Positions 55,422 through 64,000 of a stretch of DNA of 64,000 nucleotides are shown here, one piece after another. This DNA comes from Liolophura sinensis (taxonomy: Eukaryota; Mollusca; Polyplacophora; Chitonida; Chitonidae). A model generated the notes under the pieces. The model was not told where the DNA came from. It saw only the letters and a program-made list of their open reading frames with translations, and made no database searches. The stretch is from the NCBI RefSeq assembly GCF_032854445.1, contig NC_088296.1, positions 11,570,706 to 11,634,705 of the forward strand. Reading direction: 5' to 3'. Made by a program: the position numbers and the translations under genes. Within the stretch, counting starts at the first letter, position 1, and every line of letters starts with the position of its first letter.

Positions 55422-58400
55422 CTGAAAGTAAATAAACAACCTTGTTAAGATTTCATCAAAGACTGTCCCACTGGACCAGAGACAACTGCTTTCAACCCTC
55501 TACAAAGTATGTAATAAAATGTTTAGAAAGACAGCTTTATCCAGAGTTTAATAATTTTCTTTTTTTAAACTGTTTTTGATTTTAGAATGAGGTATATAAG
55601 CCTATACAAACTTACAGAATGTGGAGAGCCAAGATGAATATGACAGGTACAGGAACAATATGGCAAGTGAAGAACCAATATGGCAAGAACAGAGCCAATA
55701 TTGCAGGAACAGAGCCAATATTGCAAGAACAGAGCCAATATTGCAATAACAGTGCCAATATTGCAAGTTCATGACATCTGCAGGACAAATATGCCAAGTA
55801 CAGAACCAACATGACAAGTATGAAACAGGACAAATATGGCAGAAACAGGACAAATATGGCAAATGCAGAACCCATATTGCAAGTACAGAACAGGACAAAC
55901 ATGGCAGAACAGGACAAATATGGCAAGTATAGAACCAATATGGCAAGCACAGAACAGGACAAATATGGCAGAAACAGGACAAATATGGCAAGTATAGAAC
56001 CAATATGGCAAGCACAGAACAGGACAAATATAGCAGAAACAGAACAAATATGGCAAGTACAGAACCAATATGACAAGTACAGAACTACTATGGCAAGTAC
56101 AGAACCAATATGGCAGGAACAGGACAAATATGGCAGAACAAGGACAATGACTGTAATACTGATGGTCACACTCACCTGTGTTTCATAGCGCTCTGTCATA
56201 GCACCCATTTGTACAGAACCAATATGGCAGGAACAGGGCAAATATGGCAGAACAAGGACAATGACTGTAATACTGATGGTCACACTCACCTGTGTTTCAT
56301 AGCGCTCTGTCATAGCACCCATTTGTACAGAACCAATATGGCAGGAACAGGGCAAATATGGCAGAACAAGGACAATGACTGTAATACTGATGGTCACACT
56401 CACCTGTGTTTCATAGCGCTCTGTCATAGCACCCATTTGTACTTCCAGCTTCTTTAATTTACTTTGGTACTTTTTCTTTGCCTTTTCAAATGCAGATATC
56501 AAGGCACTGTAATGTAAGAGACATCAGATTCTTTCAGTATTGTAGTTTTTCACAGACAGTATGTCTAACACGTGATCTCAAAACAGAAAATCTGGGAAGT
56601 CCATCCATCCTAAATTCCATAACCCTTAACCATTTTGGTATTAGAGGAAAAGATTTTTTTTTTTTTTTTTTTTTTTTGATTGGTGTTTTACGCCGTACTC
56701 AAGAATATTTCACTTATACGACGGCGGCCAGCATTATGGTGGGTGGAAACCGGGCAGAGCCCGGGGGAAACCCACGACCATCCGCAGGTTGCTGCCAGAC
56801 CTTCTCACGTACGGCCGGAGAGGAAGCCAGCATGAGCTGGACTTGAACTCACAGCGACCGCATTGGTGAGAGACTCCTAGGTCATTACGCTGCGCTAGCG
56901 CTTTAACCGACTGAGCCACGGAGGCCCCAGAGGAAAAGAAGACAATCAAAGACTATAAGTCTTCTGTTAGACTTCCTTTCGCATATGCAATAGCGTAACA
57001 TACCTGGCATGGAAGAGTCCATTTATAAGACAGGGTATTATACTTGTTGACAAAAATCACAAGTTTTTTCTTATTTAATTACTTTTCACTCGCTTGAAGC
57101 ATTTTGAGGAGGGTTATAGAATAGAAATAATGTTCCTGCTATAACTGCATCTTTGCCCTAAAACAATAATCTTACTGACTGTAAAATTCTTACACCATGT
57201 ACTCCCTAACAGACTTCACAATTCTCACACCATTTACACCCCTTTTTCCCAATAGACTTCAGCATTTCCACACCATTAACCCCTTCTCTTCCAAATTACA
57301 TGTACTTAGTTTTCACAACATGAACCCATTTCAGATTAACATTCTTTAACATCCCTTCATCATTCTCCTCTCAGCATTTTCACACCATTAACCCCTTCTC
57401 TTCCAAATTACATGTACTTAGTTTTCACAACATGAACCCATTTCAGATTAACATTCTTTAACATCCCTTCATCATTCTCTTCTCAGCATTTTCACACCAT
57501 TAACCCCTTCTCTTCCAAATTACACTACTTAGTTTTCACAACATGAACCCATTTCAGTTTAACATTCTTTAACACCCCTGCATCATTCTCTTCTAGCCCA
57601 CTAACCTGTTAGCTCTCTTGAGATCGTTCACAAATTCTGCCGACTCTTGGTGCCTTCGTTCAGAGTTCCGCGACAGTTTTTCCAGCGTTGTCACTAACTC
57701 TTGAACCCTCTGCTTCAGCTTTTTCTCCCGTCGTAGAGACTCTGACAGATCCTCTGCGATCTCTGCTGGATTATGTGAATGTCTCTCTGCCAGTAACTTT
57801 GCTGCTATTAACTGGTCTTCCTCCTGAAACAACACAATCATGTTTTTTTCTTTTTTATTTATTTATTTACATGTATGTACTTATTTCTCTTTAGATTGTT
57901 GATTAATGTTGTACTCAAGGATTTGTCACTCTTACAATAGTATTCTGGGATCACTATCGCAAAATTTCTTAACTTTTCACATAAATCAAGTCTGGATAAC
58001 AGAGAAAGCTACATGAATTCGTTGATGTATAGCTTGTTTTGGGAGCATCACATATATTACATTGAATATTACGGTCTTTTTTTTACTGGCAATAGCTGTC
58101 AACTCTACGTGTGTGCACTTCACCTCCCCCTTCCCATCCCCGTTCTTCATTCTTTTTTTTTTTTTTTCAGCTGTTTTGTCTACTCAGTGCAGCTTTCACC
58201 ACAGGACTCTTCAGGTCACTTCAAAACAAAATTATCTGCTTAGTGCAAGCAGCTTTGTCTCAACAAATTTCATATTGACTCTTTTGGGCTATGGACCGAT
58301 CCATTAAACATTGGCAAGTGATCCTGATCGGGATCCAATTACGGATTAAGGAGAGAAATGTAAAGTGGCCCTTTGTCTGCAGAGCAGGACTGTGAACATG

Positions 58401-61400
58401 TAGGTGTCCCAGTGACAGAGGCTGTGCTCTCAGCATGCCATCTACAGGTAGACTATACCTTCTTCTGCCGCCCATCCCCATAGCATGCCATCTACAGGTA
58501 GACTATACCTTCTTCTGCCACCCATCCCCATAGCATACCATCTACAGGTGGACGATACCTTCTTCTGCCGTCCATCCCCATAGCATGCCATCTACAGATA
58601 GACGATACCTTCTTCTGCCACCCATCCCCATAGCATGCCATCTACAGGTAGATTATACCCTCTTCTGCCAACCATCCCCATAGCATGCCATCTACAGGTA
58701 GAATGTACCTTCTTCTGTCGCCCATCCCCATAGCATACCATCTACAGGTAGACTATACCTTCTTCTGCCAACCATCCCCATAGCATACCATCTACAGGTA
58801 GACTATACCTTCTTCTGCCGACCATCCCCATAGCATGCCATCTACAGGTAGACTATACCTTCTTCTGCCGCCCATCCCCATAGCATGCCATCTAGAGGTA
58901 GACTATACCTTCTTCTGCCACCCATCCCCATAGCATGCCATCTACAGGTAGACTATACCTTTTTCTGTCGACCATCCCCATAACATGCCATCTACAGGTA
59001 GACTATACCTTCATCTGCCGCCCATCCCCATAGCATGCCATCTACAGGTAGACTATACCTTCTTCTGCTGCCCATCCCCATAGCATGCCATCTACAGGTA
59101 GACTATACCTTTATCTGCCAACCATCCCCATAGCATGCCATCTACAGGTAGACTATACCTTCTTCTGTCACCCATCCCCATAGCATACCATCCACAGGTA
59201 GACTATACCTTTTTCTGTCTACCATCCCCACGTCGCTTCTGTTCCTGCTGCTGCTCCACCTCACACTTGAGATGGTCGATCTGGACGCGGTACGCCTGCT
59301 CCTGCGATTCCTTCCCACTGAGGCGCAGTTCCAGGGCGCGCTTCTCCTTGTCCAACAGGTAGTTCTGAGCCTTGAGCTCCGCTTTCTCCTCCTACATACA
59401 ACAACAACATCAATACTTATCCGACTGGAGTTTATGTAAAGTACTCCAGAATTTTTGAAATATACGAATCTAAGCTTTCGGGTTTACGTCGTATTTAAGA
59501 ATTTTTCAGTGAGAGTCCATACCGCCCCACCTAGCTCACCCAGTTCTTACTCTAATCCCACAGTGCTGAGGGTCAAACAAGGCTGCAGCCAGTACCGTTT
59601 ATGAAGTCTTATTAATGACAAGACTTCAAGACAGATGATCTAACAATTAAGCCACCAAAGCAGTCTCCTTCCAGTGTTAGATTTGATTTATTTATTTATT
59701 TATTTATTTGATTGGTGTTTTATGCCATACTCAAGCTTATTTCACTTATACTACAGTGGCCAGCATTATGGTGAGAGGAAATCCAGTCTTAAAAGCCACA
59801 GCCATATCAGCCGGAGCAGGATTTGAACATGCTCTGCTGAAGTGTTAGGCATCTGTATGTCATACTGCTGTTTATTGTTGCAGCTTTAGTTTAAACAGAA
59901 TTTCAGTCATGTCACTAAATATGGTCAACGTCTTTACAGTGCTGCCTCACTAAAGACACATTTACAGTGACACTGGGCAGACCAGCATGATAAATTACTG
60001 AAAATTTCTCCTATAACTAAATTGGACATATTGCCTGATTCTGATAGTTCTATTGACCTTAAAAAGGTGACATTAGGTTCGTTTTGTAGCTCCATCCACT
60101 TTGCCACAGGAGCACGTGAGGTATGCAAGGTAAGGTATTCAAGAGGACCCTTTCACCACTCAGTCAGTGACGACTTCTGTCTGGCGAGACATATATGATC
60201 TCAGTTTTCTGCAGCATTACATGCACTCAGCTTTTTCCCACTCTCCATTGTAAAAAAGTTATTGAAACAAATGAACCAATCAGAATTGCCTTCTGTCATC
60301 CCAATGGTAGATTCAAAAGTTTTTAATGGTTCATCCTGCAAGCTGTCTGCTGAATTCCAAAGTAACATGAGATACACAAGGTACAGTGATACTACCAATG
60401 CTATACCTTACCTTCATAGCCATAAGCTCCTGCATTAACACAGCATTCTCTAAGTCAAGCTTCTGAGAGTCGGGGCTTCCACAAGGCGTCTTTGACAGGG
60501 GGTCCACATGAATACTCTCTAACTCCATCACTGTCATTTTCACAGAGGCTCTATCATTCTTCAGCTGCTGGATATAGTCACGAAGCCGCTGCTCATCTAT
60601 CTTACTGAATTCCATATCACCCGAGCTTGCTGTTGAACTGGTTGTGCTGAGAAAACAATAACATTTCATAACTTCAGTTTGAAATTCTTCAAATGTTTGC
60701 TATGTTAGGATTCTTGAAACATATCTGTTAAATGGTGACTGTAAATGTGCAGTGTTTAAGATAACAATGCAGAAATGAAAAAAAAACAACACTTATTTTT
60801 TTCCATTGAGGGCACATTTGTTATCCCTTAATAACAATGTTGAAAGTAAGTCAAATAAAACTTGCCAAGGCACATGCCACTTTTCAATTGAATAAGAATA
60901 ACTGATTTGAAAATAAGTCTGGGAAATTTTTTCTTGAAGGACTTATGACCTGACAGACAAGGTGTAAATCTCTCCCCTTGGGTGCTTGGACAGGACTGCA
61001 GATGAACAAACTCTCTAACCAGGGCTACAGATGAACAAACTTTCTAACCAGGACTACAGATGAACAAACTCTCTAACAACTGTTCAACACTAAGCTGTGC
61101 TGTACGTGCTTACCTGCCAGTTCTCCCATTGGACGATAAATCTTCCCACGGCGGTGCAGTGCATACTGGTATATGTACATTGATTCCACAACTTCGGTCA
61201 AGTCGCTGAAGTAAGTGTTTGGCTACGTTTTCGGCTGTTTTGCGTGCATGATTTGCTCTTTGTAAGATGGACGCCACTTCTGCCTGGTCATCAATCTCAC
61301 CTACACAAGTGATGACAAATATTATTCATGGATTATCTCACACTGGTGCATTTGTATGCATTTTCACATTTATTAAAGATGATTACATTATGAACTAAAC

Positions 61401-63530
61401 CTTCTCGCTGTAAAGAGCAGCTTAAAGCCACTTTGTATCCTGTGGATCAGTAAATCAGTTGGACGATGGAATATCCCCCTCGTGCTATTGTCTTCTAAAC
61501 AAGTGTAAACCCTGATCTCAAAGCCGGCAGTACTTTTTGAGATACCACTCCTAACATTTTGTTTAACACTGATTTCAATACACAATACACTAAGTCAGGA
61601 ATTTGGTAATTTAAGGTATTTAATATGCACACACCAAATCAACAATGGAATATCCCCCTCGTGCTATTGTCCTCTACAAAAGTGCAAACCCTGATCCCAA
61701 TATCAGCAGTACTTTTTGAGATACCATCCCTAACATTTTGTTTAACACTGATTTTAATACACAATACACTAAGTCAGAAATTTGGTAATTTACGGTATTT
61801 AATATGCACACACTGAATCAACAATGGAATATCCCCCTCATGCTATTGTCCTCTACAAAAGTGCAAACCCTGATCCCAATATCGGCAGTACTTTTTGAGA
61901 TACCACCCCTAACATTTCGTTTAACACTGATTTTAATACATAATACACTAAGTCAGGAATCTGGTAATTTACGGTATTTAATATGCACACATCATATCAA
62001 CGATGGCATATCCCCCTTGTGCTATTGTCCCCTACAAAAGTGCAAACCCTGATCCCAATATCGGCAGTACTTTTTGAGATACCACCCCTAACATTTTGTT
62101 TAACACTGATTTTAATACACAATACACTGTCAGGAATTTGGTAATTTACGGTATTTAATATGAACACATCATATCAACGATGGCATATCCCCCCTCGTGC
62201 TATTGTCTTCTACACAAGTGCAAACCCTGATCCCAATACCGGCAGTACTTTTTGAGATACCACCCCTAACATTTTGTTTAACACTGATTTTAATACACAA
62301 TACACTAAGTCAGGAATTTGGTAATTTACGGTATTTAATATGCACACATCATATCAACGATGGCATATCCCCCTTGTGCTATTGTCCTCTACACAAGTGC
62401 AAACCCTGATCCCAATATCGGCAGTACTTTTTGAGATACCACCCCTAACATTTCGTTTAACATTGCTTTCCCTGTTCTTAGACGCCAACGCTCAACATAC
62501 CACATAATCGGCATGTAAAAAAGTTACATATGTATTCTTATTGTTAATTTAAACACAAGAGTAAATCCACTGACTCACCATAACTCCCTAACCCAGCCGC
62601 ACGGCAGTTTGCCAGTAGCACGCCTTGCTCACTTTCCAGTAGCGCTACAAGCACCTCAAACGCCTCCAACGCCTGATCTGAATAATTTATGGCCAGTTGC
62701 AGTGCCGTATTGTTTGACTCGTATTTTCCCATGAGAACACTCAATCTGTCCGTGTGTGCCCGACTTTCGTCGAGCGTTAGCTGCAGCAAGTCATTCTGAG
62801 ATTTCAAATGGTCAATTTTGCTGGACAATCGTTCGGTTTCGATTTCAAATTCGCGTACATTGCTGTCGGATATTTCACTGCCACATTTGTAAAGTGTCTG
62901 TATGATCTCCTGCATGTTGGAGCACTCCTGCAAACTCTGAGCCAGATGCTCCGCCAACTTGGCATTCGGCAGCTGAAACAAAGACAAAATAATCTGTCTA
63001 TATTTCACTGGTGGAGAGACTTCATTGATTATTATTATTTTGATTACTGGGGCTTAAGGTTATTTTAAACGTTAGCTCAGTCATATCCCGATGGTGTCCA
63101 CTTGTAACAGACCAGACACAATGACCACATATTTATGGTGCTGCCTCACTGGAACACCATGCCGAATACACCAGACACAAAGACCCACCAGGTCATATTA
63201 TTCTGACACCAGGCCCACCAGTACTTCGCCTTCTCATCTTATGTTGAACGCCAAGGAAGACAATGCCAAGATTACCAATGTTCAAGTCTTAGTTAGGACT
63301 CAATTTGGGATCAACCCCTGGATACTACCGTTTCAGAGTCTACATCTGTCTATGTTTCACAGCCAAGAATCTACATCTGTTATGTTTCATCTCAAAGCCC
63401 CAGTAAAAAAGAACTCACCCCGTACGATGACAGTTCTGACCCCAACACCTGCCTATCAGTGGAACTTGTACGCAGCTTCTTCAATTCTGCAATTTTGGCC
63501 ACGGGAAAGTTTTCACAACTTCCTGCCGAT
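55344..63530 (-). CDS. MCC: MCC (mutated in colorectal cancers) orthologue, C-terminal 502 residues in 8 exons
   Basis: Coding exons, in order: 63530-63419, 62972-62579, 61300-61114, 60646-60412, 59391-59209, 57823-57606, 56506-56404 and 55421-55344. All junctions are GT-AG and phases agree, giving 502 codons plus TAG. The protein matches vertebrate MCC along its length: SCENFPVAKIAELKKLR at the left end, KIDHLKSQNDLL, KYESNNTALQLAINYSDQ, TTSSTASS, DYIQQLKNDRASVKMT, LENAVLMQELMAMK, LRREKKLKQRVQELV, SAEFVNDLKRAN, FEKAKKKYQSKLKKLE and the terminal PDZ ligand NETSL. Most of it is coiled coil. In vertebrates MCC restrains Wnt/beta-catenin signalling and binds the polarity protein Scribble through that C-terminus. 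The linker after exon 5 is shorter than in human MCC. N-terminal exons lie outside the window. Confidence 0.96.
55640..56130. repeat. Degenerate minisatellite in the last MCC intron
   Basis: About 25 units based on gaaccaatatggcaagtaca and gaacaggacaaatatggcag, in variable order. The 114-bp repeat next to it contains the same words, so the two arrays are one evolving tract. Confidence 0.9.
56128..56450 (-). repeat. 114-bp repeat containing the MCC exon-7 3' end and its splice donor
   Basis: Three nearly identical units. Each, read on the minus strand, has the last 13 codons of the penultimate MCC exon (VQMGAMTERYETQ), the donor CAG|GTGAGT, about 45 nt of intron and a piece of the neighbouring minisatellite. 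Exon ends fall at 56404 (genuine), 56290 and 56176. Only the first unit continues into the rest of the exon with its acceptor. The unit length is divisible by three and has no stop in the exon's frame. Confidence 0.95.
56404..56506 (-). CDS. MCC: MCC penultimate coding exon
   Basis: 103 nt between ATTACAG and CAG|GTGAGT, phase 2 to 0. It encodes SALISAFEKAKKKYQSK and on to RYETQ, a coiled-coil segment conserved with vertebrate MCC. Its 3' half has been duplicated twice into the following intron. Confidence 0.96.
56654..56928 (-). mobile_element. SINE type A, full length, with target-site duplication
   Basis: Reverse orientation: a ~24-bp T tract, gattggtgttttacgccgta, the complete body and the full head (gagccacggaggcccc). 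The duplication agaggaaaaga occurs at 56643-56653 and 56929-56939. It is almost identical to the copy at 23502-23768, so it inserted recently, in the same orientation as MCC. Confidence 0.97.
57236..57597. repeat. 112-bp tandem repeat, three copies, next to an MCC donor
   Basis: The unit contains cattttcacaccattaaccc, cttctcttccaaattaca and aacatgaacccatttcagat; catcattctc recurs at 57358, 57470 and 57581. In transcription order the first unit starts about 10 nt after the donor at 57605, but no exon sequence is included. Confidence 0.92.
57606..57823 (-). CDS. MCC: MCC coding exon (sixth in window)
   Basis: 218 nt between GTTTCAG and AG|GTTAGT, phase 0 to 2. It encodes EEDQLIAAKLLAERHSH and on through SLRREKKLKQRVQELV to AEFVNDLKRAN, highly similar to the vertebrate coiled coil. 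Confidence 0.96.
57840..58434. other. MCC intron, anonymous part
   Basis: AT-rich, with a T tract at 58151-58167. Weak SINE-tail-like word at 57900-57935 (ttgatta-atgttgtactcaagg). Nothing secure. Confidence 0.35.
58436..59230 (-). repeat. 50-bp minisatellite containing an MCC exon 3' end and splice donor
   Basis: About 16 copies; in plus orientation the unit is tctacaggtagactatacct, tcttctgccgcccatcccca, tagcatgcca. Read on the minus strand each unit holds TGGGGATGGGCGGCAGAAG + AAG|GTATAGTC. The exon-proximal unit is used as the real end of the MCC exon 59209-59391 (GGGGATGGTAGACAGAAAAAG, then GTATAG). About 22 nt of coding sequence therefore belong to the repeat. Confidence 0.95.
59209..59391 (-). 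CDS. MCC: MCC coding exon (fifth in window)
   Basis: 183 nt after ATGTAG, phase 0 to 0. It encodes EEKAELKAQNYLLDKEKRAL and on to CEVEQQQEQKRRG. I place the donor at AAAAAG|GTATAG (59208), because the phase then fits the next exon; the alternative G|GTAGAC at 59222 breaks the frame. The last seven codons (GDGRQKK) come from the minisatellite. Confidence 0.9.
59470..59680 (-). mobile_element. Diverged SINE (type B-like tail)
   Basis: Reverse-oriented tail (tttcgggtttacgtcgtatt, taagaatttttcagtgagag), then a body with ccagtaccgtttatgaagtc and a tRNA-like end (gatgatctaacaattaagcc). Family assignment uncertain. Confidence 0.55.
59683..59870 (-). mobile_element. SINE type A, diverged
   Basis: (ttta)n, gattggtgttttatgccata, ctcaagcttatttcacttat, ccagcattatggtgagagga, then a shortened body and a worn head (ggatttgaacatgctctgct). 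Confidence 0.8.
60412..60646 (-). CDS. MCC: MCC coding exon (fourth in window)
   Basis: 235 nt between TTCTCAG and AAG|GTAAGG, phase 2 to 0. It encodes TTSSTASSGDMEFSK, DYIQQLKNDRASVKMTVMEL and on to LENAVLMQELMAMK, among the most conserved parts of MCC. Confidence 0.97.
61004..61085. repeat. Three copies of a ~30-bp repeat in an MCC intron
   Basis: ctacagatgaacaaactctc + taaccaggg occurs three times with small changes, about 30-110 nt downstream of the donor at 61113. Confidence 0.88.
61114..61300 (-). CDS. MCC: MCC coding exon (third in window)
   Basis: 187 nt between GTGTAG and AG|GTAAGC, phase 1 to 2. It encodes EIDDQAEVASILQRANHARK, TAENVAKHLLQRLDRSCG and PWEDLSSN, matching the vertebrate ARKTAEN and PWE-LSSN words. 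Confidence 0.95.
61462..62465. repeat. 179-bp tandem repeat, six copies, in an MCC intron
   Basis: tatccccctcgtgctattgt marks copies starting near 61472, 61651, 61830, 62009, 62186 and 62366. Each continues gcaaaccctgatcccaatat, cggcagtactttttgagata, ccacccctaacattttgttt. Copies differ by about 5%; the first is the most diverged and the last is truncated. Confidence 0.95.
62579..62972 (-). CDS. MCC: MCC coding exon (second in window)
   Basis: 394 nt between TTTCAG and G|GTGAGT, phase 0 to 1. It encodes KLAEHLAQSLQECSNMQEI, ERLSSKIDHLKSQNDLLQLT, KYESNNTALQLAINYSDQ and LESEQGVLLANCRAAGLGS, all with direct counterparts in vertebrate MCC. Confidence 0.97.
63085..63330. mobile_element. SINE type C copy in an MCC intron
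   Basis: Contains tggtgctgcctcactggaac, caccagacacaaagacccac, caggtcatattattctgaca and atgttgaacgccaaggaaga. The same ordered words occur, broken up, at 13.6-15.0 kb. Ends not defined. Confidence 0.6.
63419..63530 (-). CDS. MCC: MCC coding exon (first in window)
   Basis: 112 nt between TTTTCAG and GGG|GTGAGT, phase 2 to 0. It encodes SAGSCENFPVAKIAELKKLR and DRQVLGSELSSYG, similar to the vertebrate segment just before the AEHLA coiled coil. Upstream exons lie beyond 64000. Confidence 0.93.
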
Positions 63531-63639
63531 CTGAAAACAGAAAATGGAAAAAACTGTCACTCCACTGCTCCACTGGTCATTATTGTTCCTAGTGAAACAA
63601 AGGCAAAATAATTTACACATATAACGATTGAGTAGAAGG

Positions 63640-63722
63640 ATTTACTCTGTGGGCCACATGGGGATTTGAACTCCGATCTCCAGGTGAAGTCCCGTGCTCT
63701 CAACTCAGCTAATGTGGAATTC
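63640..63722 (-). mobile_element. tRNA-like SINE head or pseudo-tRNA in an MCC intron
   Basis: Read on the minus strand, ttagctgagttgagagcacg resembles an A-box region and gagttcaaatccc a B-box, about 35 nt apart. No acceptor-stem pairing is evident, so this is a tRNA-derived fragment, not a functional tRNA gene. Confidence 0.5.
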
Positions 63723-64000
63723 CTTCAAACAACAGCTTTAACAAATGTGTAGCTCATCTGTTATCTCGAATGCATAAATTACTCAATATTATATTAGACC
63801 TGAAGTTTACATGAAACATTTTGCTGGGTTCTGTTTGACGCCCTTATGGGGCCTCCCATGAGTCTCCTTTTGAGTGAAGTTTTCTTATCAGAAAACCCTT
63901 GGTCTTTGCATCGAAAGTATCAAATTATGGCATTTATGTGCTCTTGACTGTCCATTTTCCAAGGCTATACTTTAGGGTGAAATACAGTACTATGTACCCA
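63723..64000. other. MCC intron running off the window
   Basis: No exon or repeat recognised. Confidence 0.4.

Noticed and set aside
59222-59391. Alternative MCC donor at G|GTAGAC
   Set aside because: It leaves phase 1, while the next exon starts in phase 0; GTATAG at 59208 fits.

Overview
This is a 64 kb stretch of AT-rich, intron-rich animal nuclear DNA. Canonical GT-AG introns, tRNA-derived SINEs with target-site duplications, TIR transposon remnants and many minisatellites exclude a prokaryote or organelle. The two abundant SINE types (one ending in a 'cgccgtactcaagaat' tail, one in a 'gacgttaaaccccaagc' tail) resemble repeats I associate with molluscs and related lophotrochozoans, so a marine mollusc is the best guess. 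That assignment is inference.

Layout. (1) 1-6.3 kb: part of a minus-strand gene for a secreted or surface protein (a candidate signal-peptide exon near 6.25 kb and a strong Cys-rich phase 1-1 exon at 824-1153), plus two TIR/foldback elements and two minisatellites. (2) 6.3-22 kb: no convincing gene; SINE fragments, minisatellites and anonymous AT-rich DNA. (3) 22.3-42.2 kb, plus strand: a complete eight-exon gene for a 209-residue secreted protein with 12 cysteines and a hydrophobic C-terminus (probable GPI anchor), whose phases join exactly into one frame. (4) 42.3-49.2 kb: satellite-like DNA, dominated by a 5-kb array of a ~56-bp unit. (5) 49.4-54 kb: SINEs, a Tc1/mariner-type remnant and probable MCC 3' flank. 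(6) 55.3-63.5 kb, minus strand: the last eight coding exons (502 residues) of the orthologue of MCC, the coiled-coil Wnt/polarity scaffold, ending in the PDZ ligand NETSL. Its 5' exons lie beyond the right edge.

The most interesting pattern is that several intronic minisatellites begin at, or are copied from, an exon 3' end together with its 5' splice site. In MCC a 114-bp unit repeats the last 13 codons of the penultimate exon with the donor intact and in frame. A 50-bp unit repeats the end of another MCC exon with its donor about 16 times. In the GPI-type gene, intron 6 is built from degenerate copies of the exon-6/intron-6 junction, and intron 5 is a 42-bp array whose every unit opens with the donor sequence. 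Two further arrays appear to be amplified from SINE interiors. Local duplication at gene features, followed by tandem expansion, seems to have shaped this locus and could create in-frame protein isoforms.

The two main genes are convergent (plus-strand gene ends about 42.2 kb, MCC ends about 55.3 kb). Nothing in the sequence links their functions. All exon calls come from reading splice signals, phase and protein similarity by eye; no search was run.
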